Under the pieces are notes generated by a model. It saw only the letters and a program-made list of their open reading frames with translations, did not search any database and was not told where the DNA came from. The translations under genes and the position numbers were made by a program. From Nocardioides sp. Arc9.136 (GTDB lineage Bacteria > Actinomycetota > Actinomycetes > Propionibacteriales > Nocardioidaceae): a DNA stretch of 64,000 nucleotides. The stretch spans positions 1,178,001 through 1,242,000 of the forward strand of contig NZ_CP113431.1 in NCBI RefSeq assembly GCF_030506255.1. Reading direction: 5' to 3'. Within the stretch, counting starts at the first letter, position 1. Every line of letters begins with the position of its first letter. This document shows positions 44,837-56,058 of this stretch, piece by piece.

Positions 44837-44848
44837 GGTTCACCGGAT
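44837..44848 (+). promoter_or_regulatory. single Pho-box-like half site
   Basis: GGTTCACCGG directly after the DUF1697 stop resembles one PhoP repeat unit, about 100 bp before the exported nucleotidase. There is no second repeat in register, so this is weak. Confidence 0.25.
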
Positions 44849-44945
44849 CGTGATGCGTCCGGTGTCGAGAACGTCGGCGCAGTGGGATAGAACACTGCTC
44901 GCCCGGAATCCCGAGCCCCCCACACGAACCACACTCGGAGCACAC

Positions 44946-46796
44946 ATGAGCCAGCCCGTCCCCTCGCGCCGCGCCGTCCTCACCGGGACCGCCGCCTTGG
45001 CCGCCGCGGGGTACGCCGCGCCCGCCGTCGCCGCGGACGACCGCCTCCCGGCCGGTGCCGCCCGCAAGGGCAAGCGCGTCACCGTCTCGGTCCTCGGCAC
45101 CACCGACCTGCACGGCAACGTCTTCAACTGGGACTACTTCAAGGACGCCGAGTTCGACAACGCCACCAAGGACGACATCGGCGTCGCCAAGGTCGCCACG
45201 GTGATCAAGGCGGCCCGCAAGGAGCTGCGGTCGAAGGGCCCGGTGCTCACCCTTGATGCCGGCGACACCCTGCAGGGCACGCCCCTGGCCTACTACTACG
45301 CGCGGGTCGAGCCGATCGGCGGGGCCGTCGTGCACCCGATGGCGCGCGCGATGAACCTCGTCGGCTACGACGCGGCCGCGCTCGGCAACCACGAGTTCAA
45401 CTACGGCATCGACCTGCTGCGCACCTTCGAGGAGCAGGTGAACTTCCCGCTGCTCGCCGCCAACGCGGTCGACCCCGCGACCAAGCGGCCGGTCTTCGAG
45501 CCCTACGTCATCAAGACCTACAAGGTCGGCCGCGGCCGCAAGGTGAAGGTCGGCGTGCTGGGCCTGACCAACCCCGGCATCGCGATCTGGGACAAGACCA
45601 ACGTCGAGGGCCGGATGGAGTTCCCCGGCCTGGTGGAGCAGGCGCGGAAGTTCGTGCCGGAGATGAAGCGCAAGGGCTGCGACCTCGTCGTCGTCGCGGC
45701 GCACTCCGGCGCCGACACGTCCTCGTCGTACGGCGACGCGCTGCCGTTCCCGGAGAACGCCGCGTCCCTGGTGGCCGAGGAGGTCCCGGGCATCGACGCG
45801 ATCCTGGTCGGCCACGCGCACAAGGAGATCGCGCAGCGGTTCGTGCGCAACAAGAGGACCGGCCACCAGGTCGTGCTGTGCGAGCCGCTCTACTGGGGCA
45901 TGCGCGTGGCCGTCATGGACTTCACCCTCCAGGAGGTCTACGGCAAGAACGGCAAGCAGAAGTGGGTGCTGGTCTCCTCCGGCTCCCAGGTGCTCAACTC
46001 CAACACCGTCGCCGAGGACCCGAAGGTCGCCGCGGCCGTGCGCCGGCAGCACGACACGGTCGTCGACTACGTCAACTCCGTCGTCGGCACCTCGGCCGTC
46101 GAGCTCCTCGGCGCCCGCGGCGTCGTCGAGGACGTCCCGATCATCGACTTCGTCCAGCACGTCCAGGGCGAGGCCGTGAAGGCCGGCCTGTCCGGCGCCG
46201 ACGCGGCGCTGCCGGTGCTCTCGATCGCCGCGCCGTTCAGCCGCACCGCCCGCTTCCCGGAGGGCGAGATCACGATCCGCGACGTGGCCGGGCTCTACGT
46301 CTTCGACAACACGCTGCTCGGCGTGCGGATCACCGGCAAGCAGCTGCGCGAGTACCTCGAGTTCTCGGCCCGCTACTTCAAGCAGGTCACCGGCAGCGGC
46401 CCCTTCACGATCGCCGACCTGACCAACGCGGTCACCGCGTCCGCCCCGAACGGCACGCCGGACTACAACTACGACGCCGTCGCCGGCCTCGACGCGCCGC
46501 TGACCTACGCCATCGACGTCTCCAAGCCGGCCGGGTCGCGGATCACCGACCTCGCCTACAACGGGAAGCCGGTGACCGACGACCAGCAGTTCGCGCTGGC
46601 GGTGAACAACTACCGCCAGTCCGGCGGCGGCGGCTTCCCGCACGTCTCGACCGCGCCGGTGATCTACAACCAGCAGAACGAGATCCGTCAGCTGCTCATC
46701 GACTGGGTCGTCGAGCACGGCACGATCGACCCCGAGGAGTTCGCCTCGGTCGACTGGCAGCTGGTCGCCGGCGGCAAGCCGATCACGATCAGCTGA
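44946..46796 (+). CDS. exported 5'-nucleotidase/2',3'-cyclic phosphodiesterase family protein
   Basis: A 616-residue secreted metallophosphoesterase. The N-terminus SRRAVLTGTAALAAAGYAA is a twin-arginine signal. The catalytic domain shows LGTTDLHGN, LDAGDTLQGTP, ALGNHEFNYG and GHAHKE with the two-metal ligands; the C-terminal domain (about 385-590) with NNYRQSGGGGFP is the nucleotide-binding part. It frees phosphate and nucleosides from external nucleotides. CGGAG precedes the ATG. Export folded by Tat fits metal loading in the cytoplasm. Confidence 0.93.
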   Translation: MSQPVPSRRAVLTGTAALAAAGYAAPAVAADDRLPAGAARKGKRVTVSVLGTTDLHGNVFNWDYFKDAEFDNATKDDIGVAKVATVIKAARKELRSKGPVLTLDAGDTLQGTPLAYYYARVEPIGGAVVHPMARAMNLVGYDAAALGNHEFNYGIDLLRTFEEQVNFPLLAANAVDPATKRPVFEPYVIKTYKVGRGRKVKVGVLGLTNPGIAIWDKTNVEGRMEFPGLVEQARKFVPEMKRKGCDLVVVAAHSGADTSSSYGDALPFPENAASLVAEEVPGIDAILVGHAHKEIAQRFVRNKRTGHQVVLCEPLYWGMRVAVMDFTLQEVYGKNGKQKWVLVSSGSQVLNSNTVAEDPKVAAAVRRQHDTVVDYVNSVVGTSAVELLGARGVVEDVPIIDFVQHVQGEAVKAGLSGADAALPVLSIAAPFSRTARFPEGEITIRDVAGLYVFDNTLLGVRITGKQLREYLEFSARYFKQVTGSGPFTIADLTNAVTASAPNGTPDYNYDAVAGLDAPLTYAIDVSKPAGSRITDLAYNGKPVTDDQQFALAVNNYRQSGGGGFPHVSTAPVIYNQQNEIRQLLIDWVVEHGTIDPEEFASVDWQLVAGGKPITIS

Positions 46797-46845
46797 CGGC
46801 GGCTGCTCCGGGCGGCCCGGCGGGGTCGGGCTGCCCGGAATCGGC

Positions 46846-46939
46846 CATGTGACGCGACGTTCGCCGCTCTGTAGGCACGCTGCAGCGTGCCTACGGAGCG
46901 GGGAACAGCGCGTTGCAGCAGCGAACAGCGCGTGACATG
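46846..46939. repeat. palindromic dispersed element, copy B
   Basis: Stem arms 46859-46879 and 46886-46906 with loop CTGCAG. Outer ends 46846-46864 and 46921-46939 (CATGTGACGCG / CGCGTGACATG) form an additional imperfect inverted repeat, 16 of 19 positions. The left 35 bases and the loop closely match copy A at 10252-10322. It ends 13 bp before the enoyl-CoA hydratase stop codon, between converging genes. Confidence 0.75.
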
Positions 46940-46952
46940 CCCGGCAGCCGGC

Positions 46953-47735
46953 TCACTCGCCGCGGAACACCGGCGGCCGGCGCTCGGCGAAGGCCATGAC
47001 GCCCTCGACGACGTCGGCGGTGCGCAGGAGCAGCGACTGCCCGGACCGCTCCCGCTCGAGGGCCGGGTCGAGCTGGGTGAGGGTGGCCGCGTTGACGGCC
47101 CGCTTGCTGGCGGCCAGCGCCAGGGGCGGGCCGGCGGCGAGCCGCGCGGCCAGGTCGGCCACCACGTCGGCGAACGACTCGTCGGGCGCCAGGTGGCTGA
47201 CCAGCCCGGCGTCGTACGCCTCCCGGGCGCCGAGCGGCTCGGCGAGCAGGGCCATCCGCATCGCGCGGGCCCGGCCCACGGCCGCCGCGACGGTGGCGGA
47301 CGCCCCGCCGTCGACCATCAGCCCGACCTTGGCGAAGGGCAGCAGGAACGACGCGGACTCGGCCGCGACGACCAGGTCGCACGCCAGGGCCGCGGAGCAG
47401 CTGACGCCCGCGGCGACGCCGTTGACCGCCGCGACGACCGGCTTGTCGCAGGTGGTGATGGCCCGGATCCAGCGGTTCGCGGTGTCCATCGAGCTGTCGT
47501 CGATCGTGTAGCGCCCGGAGATGTCCGCCCCGGTGCTGAACGCCCGGCCGGTGCCGGTGAGGACCACGACCCGGACGTCGTCGCGGGCGGTGGCCCGCTC
47601 GAGCTCGGCGGCCATCAGCACCGGCATGTCCGGGGTCAGCGCGTTGAGCGCCTGCGGCCGGTCCATGGTCAGCCGCAGCACCCCGTCGGTGAGCTCGACG
47701 CGGACCTCCGGAGCCGGCTCAGGCAACGTCGACAC
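46953..47735 (-). CDS. enoyl-CoA hydratase/isomerase family protein
   Basis: A 260-residue crotonase-fold enzyme. The CoA-binding loop is GRAFSTGADISG and the oxyanion-hole turn VNGVAAGVSCSAALACDLV. The usual catalytic Glu positions are in part replaced (the segment KVGLMVDGGASATV has Asp-Gly), so hydration cannot be assumed; an isomerase or thioester hydrolase is possible. It overlaps pncA by 17 bp and is probably co-transcribed. Confidence 0.87.
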   Translation of the reverse strand: MSTLPEPAPEVRVELTDGVLRLTMDRPQALNALTPDMPVLMAAELERATARDDVRVVVLTGTGRAFSTGADISGRYTIDDSSMDTANRWIRAITTCDKPVVAAVNGVAAGVSCSAALACDLVVAAESASFLLPFAKVGLMVDGGASATVAAAVGRARAMRMALLAEPLGAREAYDAGLVSHLAPDESFADVVADLAARLAAGPPLALAASKRAVNAATLTQLDPALERERSGQSLLLRTADVVEGVMAFAERRPPVFRGE

Positions 47736-48294
47736 CGGCCTCGCGCAGCTCGGCCAGCGCGGCCTCGGTCGTGGCGGGCGCGACGCCGGCGCACAGGTCG
47801 AGCAGCACCCGCGTGGCGAAGCCGGCGGCCGCCGCGTCCAGGGCGGTCGCGCGCACGCAGTGGTCGGTCGCGATCCCGCAGACGTCGACCTCGGTGATCC
47901 CGCGCGCGCGGAGCCAATCGGTCAGGGTCGAGCCGTCCTCGGCGAGCCCCTCGAAGCCGGAGTACGCCGCCGCGTGCTCGCCCTTGCGGAAGACCGCCTC
48001 GAACGGAGCGGGGTCGAGCTCGGGGTGGAAGTCCTCGCCGGTCGTCCCGACCTCGCAGTGCCGCGGCCAGGAGTGCACGAAGTCCGGGTCGCTCGACCAG
48101 TGGTCGCCGGGGTCGCGGTGGTGGTCCTTGGTCGCCACCACGTGCGCCCAGTCCGAGCCGCTCGGCCCCCCGTCGGCCCGGCTCCGGAGCACCGCGGTCA
48201 CGTCGCGGGCGACCTGGGCCCCGCCGGTCACGGGCAGCGATCCGCCCTCGCAGAAGTCGTTCTGGACGTCGACGACGACTAGCGCTCGAGTCAT
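47719..48294 (-). CDS. pncA: nicotinamidase
   Basis: A 191-residue isochorismatase-fold amidase that turns nicotinamide into nicotinate. Catalytic Asp in VVDVQNDF, Lys in VFRKGEHAAAYSGF and Cys in GIATDHCVRATALDA; metal ligands in the ATKDHHRDPGDHW segment. This is the same chemistry that activates pyrazinamide. TAGCCT ends 6 nt before the ATG. pncB, encoding the next step, lies immediately upstream. Confidence 0.95.
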   Translation of the reverse strand: MTRALVVVDVQNDFCEGGSLPVTGGAQVARDVTAVLRSRADGGPSGSDWAHVVATKDHHRDPGDHWSSDPDFVHSWPRHCEVGTTGEDFHPELDPAPFEAVFRKGEHAAAYSGFEGLAEDGSTLTDWLRARGITEVDVCGIATDHCVRATALDAAAAGFATRVLLDLCAGVAPATTEAALAELREAGVDVA

Positions 48295-48300
48295 GCGGCG

Positions 48301-48306
48301 AGGCTA
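48301..48306 (-). promoter_or_regulatory. -10 box of leaderless pncA
   Basis: TAGCCT on the minus strand ends 6 nt before the ATG at 48294. Confidence 0.55.
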
Positions 48307-48330
48307 GTGCAGGCGCGGGGGCGCGCTCGC

Positions 48331-49665
48331 TCAGTCCAGCCGGACCGTCGGGATGACCGGCTCGCCGCGCGACATCTGCTGCGCGGCGAGGGGCAGCTCG
48401 GCGCGCGAGCGCAGGTGGCGGTCGCGGGCGGCCTCGAGCGGCTCGCGACCGACCACCTCGCCGGCGCGCACCAGCGGCACGAGCAGCTCGCGGTCGTCGC
48501 CGTCGTCGTCGGGCACCCGGCCGGTCCCGACGACCTCGGCCTCGGCGGTGCCGTCGGCGCGACGGCGGCGCAGGGCGTACTTGCGGCCGCCGTAGGACAC
48601 CTTGTCGGCGCTCCGCTTCGCCACCGGCACCATGGACCCGTCGTCGGCCTCGCGGGCGACGAGCTTGTAGACGAAGCCGCTGGTCGGGTGGCCCGAGCCG
48701 GTCACCAGCTGCGTGCCGACGCCGTACCCGTCGACCGGCGCCGCGGCGAGCGCCGCGATGGCGTACTCGTCGAGGTCGCTGGTCACGATGATCCGCGTGC
48801 CGGTCGCACCGAGGGAGTCCAGCTGGTCGCGGACCTGCTGGGCCAGCGAGCCGAGGTCGCCGGAGTCCAGGCGCACCGCGCCGAGGTCGGTGCCGGCGAC
48901 CTCGACGCCCACCCGCACGGCCTCGGCGATGTCGTAGGTGTCGACCAGCAGCGTGGTGCCGGTGCCGAGCGAGGCGACCTGCGCGCGGAACGCATCGGCC
49001 TCGGTGTCGTGGAGCAGGGTGAAGCTGTGCGCCGAGGTGCCCGAGGTGGGCACGCCGTACCGCTGCCGGGCGCCGAGGTTCGAGGTCCCCGAGAAGCCCG
49101 CGACGTACGCCGCCCGCGCGGCCGCGACTGCCGCCTCCTCGTGGGTGCGCCGGGAGCCCATCTCCAGGCAGGGGCGCTCGCAGGAGACCATCGTCATCCG
49201 CGAGGCCGCCGACGCGATCGCGGAGTCGTGGTTGTAGATCGAGAGCAGCACCGTCTCCAGCAGCACCGCCTCGGCGAAGGTCGACTCCACCACCACCAGC
49301 GGCGAGTGCGGGAAGTACACCTCGCCCTCGGGGTAGCCCCAGACGTCCCCGGAGAAGCGGTACGACGCCAGCCACTCCCGCGTCGGCTCGTCGACGACGT
49401 CCTCGAGCACGGCCAGCGCCTGCTCGTCGAAGCGGAAGGACTCGATGGCGTCGAGCGCCCGGCCCACGCCGGCCACCACGCCGTACCTGCGGCCGTCGGG
49501 CAGGCGTCGCGGGAACAGCTCGAAGACCGAGCGGCGCTCGGCGGTCCCGGCGGCCAGCGCGGCCTGCAGCATGGTGAGCTCGTAGTGGTCGGTGAGCAGC
49601 GCCGTGGACGGCGCCGTGGACAGCACCGTGGACGCCGACGGCGCGGTCGAGGGTGAGGTGGTCAC
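48331..49665 (-). CDS. pncB: nicotinate phosphoribosyltransferase
   Basis: A 444-residue enzyme joining nicotinate to PRPP for NAD salvage. Family blocks are LLTDHYELTMLQAALAAG, GFSGTSNLGARQRYGVP with the following THSF-like AHSFTLLH, VRLDSGDLGSLA and YGVGTQLVTGSG. It corresponds to Rv1330c, which is likewise divergent from clpS. The GTG start has CACTCT 6 nt upstream. The first 25 residues are a Ser/Thr/Ala low-complexity leader. Confidence 0.95.
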   Translation of the reverse strand: MTTSPSTAPSASTVLSTAPSTALLTDHYELTMLQAALAAGTAERRSVFELFPRRLPDGRRYGVVAGVGRALDAIESFRFDEQALAVLEDVVDEPTREWLASYRFSGDVWGYPEGEVYFPHSPLVVVESTFAEAVLLETVLLSIYNHDSAIASAASRMTMVSCERPCLEMGSRRTHEEAAVAAARAAYVAGFSGTSNLGARQRYGVPTSGTSAHSFTLLHDTEADAFRAQVASLGTGTTLLVDTYDIAEAVRVGVEVAGTDLGAVRLDSGDLGSLAQQVRDQLDSLGATGTRIIVTSDLDEYAIAALAAAPVDGYGVGTQLVTGSGHPTSGFVYKLVAREADDGSMVPVAKRSADKVSYGGRKYALRRRRADGTAEAEVVGTGRVPDDDGDDRELLVPLVRAGEVVGREPLEAARDRHLRSRAELPLAAQQMSRGEPVIPTVRLD

Positions 49666-49706
49666 GGGAGAAGAGTGCCCACTTCCCGCTGTGACACCAT
49701 GGCGGG

Positions 49707-50003
49707 GTGTCCGCCGCCAGTCCCGTCGAGGTCGAGCCGACCACCACTCCCGACGAGCTCACCTTCCTCTCCAAGCCCTGGGTGACCATCGTCTGGAACG
49801 ACCCGGTCAACCTGATGTCGTACGTCACCTACGTGTTCCAGAAGTACTTCGGGTACGACAAGAAGAAGGCCGAGAAGCTGATGATGGAGGTCCACGAGGA
49901 CGGCAAGTCCGTCGTCAGCCACGGGACCCGCGAGGAGATGGAGCGCGACGTGCAGGCGATGCACGAGTACGGCCTCTGGGCGACGATGGACCGCGCCGAG
50001 TGA
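49707..50003 (+). CDS. clpS: ATP-dependent Clp protease adapter ClpS
   Basis: A 98-residue adapter that hands N-degron substrates to ClpA/ClpC. The signature is [48 protein letters not shown], with the Asn-Asp pair that binds the N-terminal residue. CACCAT ends 6 nt before the GTG. Its stop overlaps the DUF2017 gene by 4 bp, as in the Rv1331-Rv1332 pair. Confidence 0.96.
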   Translation: MSAASPVEVEPTTTPDELTFLSKPWVTIVWNDPVNLMSYVTYVFQKYFGYDKKKAEKLMMEVHEDGKSVVSHGTREEMERDVQAMHEYGLWATMDRAE

Positions 50004-50590
50004 GCGGCTTCGCACGCCACCGACGCAGCGGGCGGGTCATCGCCAACTTCACCGGCTTCGAGGCCGACCTGCTGCGCTCGCTGGCCTCCCAGGTCGTCGA
50101 GCTGCTCCGCAACGAGGCGGCGGTGCCGAGCGAGACCCAGGACCCCTTCGAGGCCCTGATGGACTTCACCGGCCCCACCACCGAGCCGGACGACCCGGTG
50201 CTCGCGCGGCTCTTCCCAACGGCGTACCGCGACGACGCCGAGGCCGCCTCGGAGTTCCGGCGCTACACCGAGGGGGCGCTGCGCGACGGGAAGGCCCGCG
50301 CGGCCGCCACGATCATCGACGGCCTCGAGGAGGCCGGGCTGCCCGCGGAGCTGACCGAGGACGGCCTGATGATCGACGTCGAGCTCGACGAGCCGACCGC
50401 CGAGACCTGGATGCGGTCCTTCACCGACATCCGGCTCGCGCTGGCGACCCGTCTCGGCGTGGAGGACGGCGACGAGGAGTACTGGTACGCCCTCCCCGAC
50501 GACGACCCCCGCGGCCAGGCCCACGACATCTACGAGTGGGTCGGCTACCTGCAGGAGACGCTCGTCGAGTCGCTGACCGCGCGTCGCTGA
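50000..50590 (+). CDS. DUF2017 protein
   Basis: A 196-residue protein of family DUF2017, always found behind clpS in Actinobacteria. Helical, with [20 protein letters not shown] near the N-terminus and [17 protein letters not shown] towards the end. Function unknown; the fixed gene pair suggests a link to Clp proteolysis. Confidence 0.92.
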   Translation: MSGFARHRRSGRVIANFTGFEADLLRSLASQVVELLRNEAAVPSETQDPFEALMDFTGPTTEPDDPVLARLFPTAYRDDAEAASEFRRYTEGALRDGKARAAATIIDGLEEAGLPAELTEDGLMIDVELDEPTAETWMRSFTDIRLALATRLGVEDGDEEYWYALPDDDPRGQAHDIYEWVGYLQETLVESLTARR

Positions 50591-50612
50591 GGACCGGCCG
50601 CGCGGCGGGTGG

Positions 50613-50618
50613 GACACT
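50613..50618 (+). promoter_or_regulatory. possible -10 box of NUDIX gene
   Basis: GACACT ends 7 nt before the GTG at 50626; the same hexamer precedes smpB. Confidence 0.35.
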
Positions 50619-50625
50619 CGGCGGC

Positions 50626-51093
50626 GTGCCGATCCCGCCCTTCGTCGCCGAGCTCCGCGAGCTCATCGGCACCCGGGAGCTGTGGCTGCCCGGCGTGACC
50701 GCCGTCGTGCGTCGTGGGGACGAGATCCTGCTGACCGAGCGGGTCGACAACGGCCGCTGGGCTCCCGTGACCGGCATCGTCGACCCCGGCGAGGAGCCGG
50801 CCGTCGCCGCCCGCCGCGAGGCGCTCGAGGAGGCCGGTGTCGAGATCTCGGTCGACCGGCTCGCGGCCGTCAGCGCCAGCCCGCGGATCATCCACCCCAA
50901 CGGCGACCGGGGCGTCTACCTCGACCTGACCTTCGCCTGCTCCTGGGTCGCGGGGGAGCCGCACGCGGCCGACGACGAGAACACCGACGTGCGCTGGTGG
51001 CCGGTCGCGGACCTGCCGCCCATGCAGGACTGGATGCTCGCCCGGATCGAGGCCGGGCTGTCCGACGAGGTCGCCGCCCGGTTCATCGCCTGA
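50626..51093 (+). CDS. NUDIX hydrolase
   Basis: A 155-residue NUDIX protein. The box GX5EX7REUXEEXGU is complete in GIVDPGEEPAVAARREALEEAGV. Such enzymes split nucleoside diphosphate derivatives; the substrate is not readable. The GTG gives a normal start. It is placed between DUF2017 and gdhA, an insertion relative to the M. tuberculosis gene order. Confidence 0.93.
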   Translation: MPIPPFVAELRELIGTRELWLPGVTAVVRRGDEILLTERVDNGRWAPVTGIVDPGEEPAVAARREALEEAGVEISVDRLAAVSASPRIIHPNGDRGVYLDLTFACSWVAGEPHAADDENTDVRWWPVADLPPMQDWMLARIEAGLSDEVAARFIA

Positions 51094-51127
51094 CCCGGCG
51101 CCGGGCGGCGCGCACCCGCCAGACGAC

Positions 51128-52486
<1,359 letters not shown>

Positions 52487-52547
52487 GGCAGCGGCTCGGT
52501 CTGGTCCGGAGACCGGGCGGGGTGTCCGTCATGCGGGACGCCTCGCC

Positions 52548-52553
52548 TAGGCT
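52548..52553 (+). promoter_or_regulatory. -10 box of leaderless mec
   Basis: TAGGCT ends 6 nt before the GTG at 52560. Confidence 0.55.
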
Positions 52554-52559
52554 CGTGAC

Positions 52560-52988
52560 GTGCTCACCATCGACCAGGCGACGTACGACGCCATCGTCCG
52601 GCACGCGAAGCGCGACCACCCCGACGAGGCGTGCGGCATCGTGGCCGGCCCCGAGGGCAGCGACCGCCCCGAGCGGCTCGTCGAGATGGTCAACGCGGCG
52701 GGGAGCCCGACCTTCTACGAGTTCGACTCCACCGAGCTGCTCGAGCTGTACAAGCAGATGTGGGACAACGACGAGGAGCCGGTCGTGATCTACCACTCCC
52801 ACACCGCGACCGAGGCCTACCCCAGCCGCACCGACATCGGCCTGGCCAGCGAGCCCGGCGCCCACTACGTGCTCGTCAGCACCCGCGAGCACGGGAATAA
52901 CGAGGGCCCGGTGGAGTTCAGGTCCTACAGGATCGTCGACGGCGCGGTGACCGAGGAAGAGGTCACCGTGGTCGCCGCGCTGCCCTGA
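52560..52988 (+). CDS. mec: JAMM/M67 metalloprotease, CysO-cysteine peptidase
   Basis: A 142-residue JAMM protease. The motif is intact: Glu23 in HPDEACGI, His79 and His81 in YHSHTATEAYPSRTD, with Ser89 and Asp92. The M. tuberculosis orthologue Mec (Rv1334) releases cysteine from the CysO-Cys adduct. cysO is the next gene and cysM follows two genes on, so the same pathway is present. TAGGCT 6 nt upstream sets the GTG start. Confidence 0.94.
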   Translation: MLTIDQATYDAIVRHAKRDHPDEACGIVAGPEGSDRPERLVEMVNAAGSPTFYEFDSTELLELYKQMWDNDEEPVVIYHSHTATEAYPSRTDIGLASEPGAHYVLVSTREHGNNEGPVEFRSYRIVDGAVTEEEVTVVAALP

Positions 52989-53053
52989 CCGACGCACCGG
53001 TCCCGCCCTGATCGCACCTATCGACAACCCCGTCACGAGGAGTCCGACGAACC

Positions 53054-53329
53054 ATGGCCATCGAGGTCCGAATCCCGACCATCCTGCGCACCTACACCGA
53101 CGGCGAGAAGGCCGTGACCGGTGACGGCGCCAGCCTGAGCGCGCTGATCGACGACCTGGAGGCGAACCACCCCGGCCTCAAGGACCGCCTCATCGACAAC
53201 GGCGACCTGCGCCGGTTCGTCAACGTCTACATCAACGACGAGGACGTCCGCTTCATCGGCGGCCTCGAGGCCCCGCTCAGCGACGGCGACCAGGTCGTCG
53301 TGCTGCCCGCCGTCGCCGGCGGCTGCTGA
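53054..53329 (+). CDS. cysO: sulfur carrier protein CysO with extra C-terminal Cys
   Basis: A 91-residue ubiquitin-like sulfur carrier (MoaD/ThiS fold): AIEVRIPTILRTYTDGEKAV at the start, FVNVYINDEDVRFIGGLE and DGDQVVVLPAVAGGC at the end. The functional carrier needs a free Gly-Gly end to become a thiocarboxylate, but here TGC for Cys comes after the two Gly codons and before TGA. The JAMM protease encoded upstream could trim it. GAGGAG lies before the ATG. Confidence 0.94.
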   Translation: MAIEVRIPTILRTYTDGEKAVTGDGASLSALIDDLEANHPGLKDRLIDNGDLRRFVNVYINDEDVRFIGGLEAPLSDGDQVVVLPAVAGGC

Positions 53330-53340
53330 GCGCGGACGAC

Positions 53341-53913
53341 ATGGCCGCGCAGGGAGACCGCCGCACGTTCGTCCTCGTCGACGGCGAGAACATCGACGCG
53401 ACGCTCGGCAACTCCCTGCTCGGCCGACGGCCGCTCCCCGAGGAGCGGCCCCGCTGGGAGCGGGTGACGGCGTACGCCGAGCAGCTGTGGGGCCAGCCGG
53501 TCACCGGCCTGTTCTTCCTCAACGCCTCCAACGGCCAGCTGCCCAGCAGCTTCGTGCAGGCGCTCCTGGCGATGGACTACCGGCCGGTCCCGCTGGCCGG
53601 CCGCACCGACGAGAAGGTCGTCGACATCGGCATCCAGCGCACGCTGGACGCGCTGCTGCAGCGCGCCGACGACGTGCTGCTGGTCAGCCACGACGCCGAC
53701 TTCGCCGAGCACCTCAACCGGCTGCTCGACGAGAGCGCCTACAAGCGCCGCGTCGGCCTCGTCGCCCTGCGCGAGTACGCCAGCGCCCAGTTCGACACCC
53801 TCGGCATCCGCGTCCACGACCTCGAGGACGACGTGCGGGCGTTCAACGTCCCGCTGCCCCGCGTGCGGATCATCCCCCTGGACGAGTTCGACCCCGAGCG
53901 CTTCCTGCGCTGA
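53341..53913 (+). CDS. NYN-domain (PIN-like) protein
   Basis: A 190-residue protein of the NYN/LabA-type PIN-like nuclease family: FVLVDGENIDATL with the first acidic pair, RTDEKVVDIGIQRTLDALLQRADDVLLVSHDADFAEHL with the remaining Asp residues. Members cut or are suspected to cut RNA. It begins 11 bp after cysO, between cysO and cysM, where M. tuberculosis has no gene. A link to cysteine synthesis is not evident. Confidence 0.88.
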   Translation: MAAQGDRRTFVLVDGENIDATLGNSLLGRRPLPEERPRWERVTAYAEQLWGQPVTGLFFLNASNGQLPSSFVQALLAMDYRPVPLAGRTDEKVVDIGIQRTLDALLQRADDVLLVSHDADFAEHLNRLLDESAYKRRVGLVALREYASAQFDTLGIRVHDLEDDVRAFNVPLPRVRIIPLDEFDPERFLR

Positions 53914-56021
<2,108 letters not shown>

Positions 56022-56039
56022 CCGACCCCGCCCGGTCGG
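56022..56039. terminator. weak hairpin between convergent genes
   Basis: CCGACC / GGTCGG stem with a 6-nt loop in the 37-bp gap between converging stops; may act in both directions. Confidence 0.35.
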
Positions 56040-56058
56040 CCCGGCCGTCCGAGTCGGC

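Noticed and set aside
53341..53913. Toxin of a toxin-antitoxin pair (NYN/PIN-like)
   Set aside because: No small antitoxin gene lies beside it; its neighbours are cysO and cysM.
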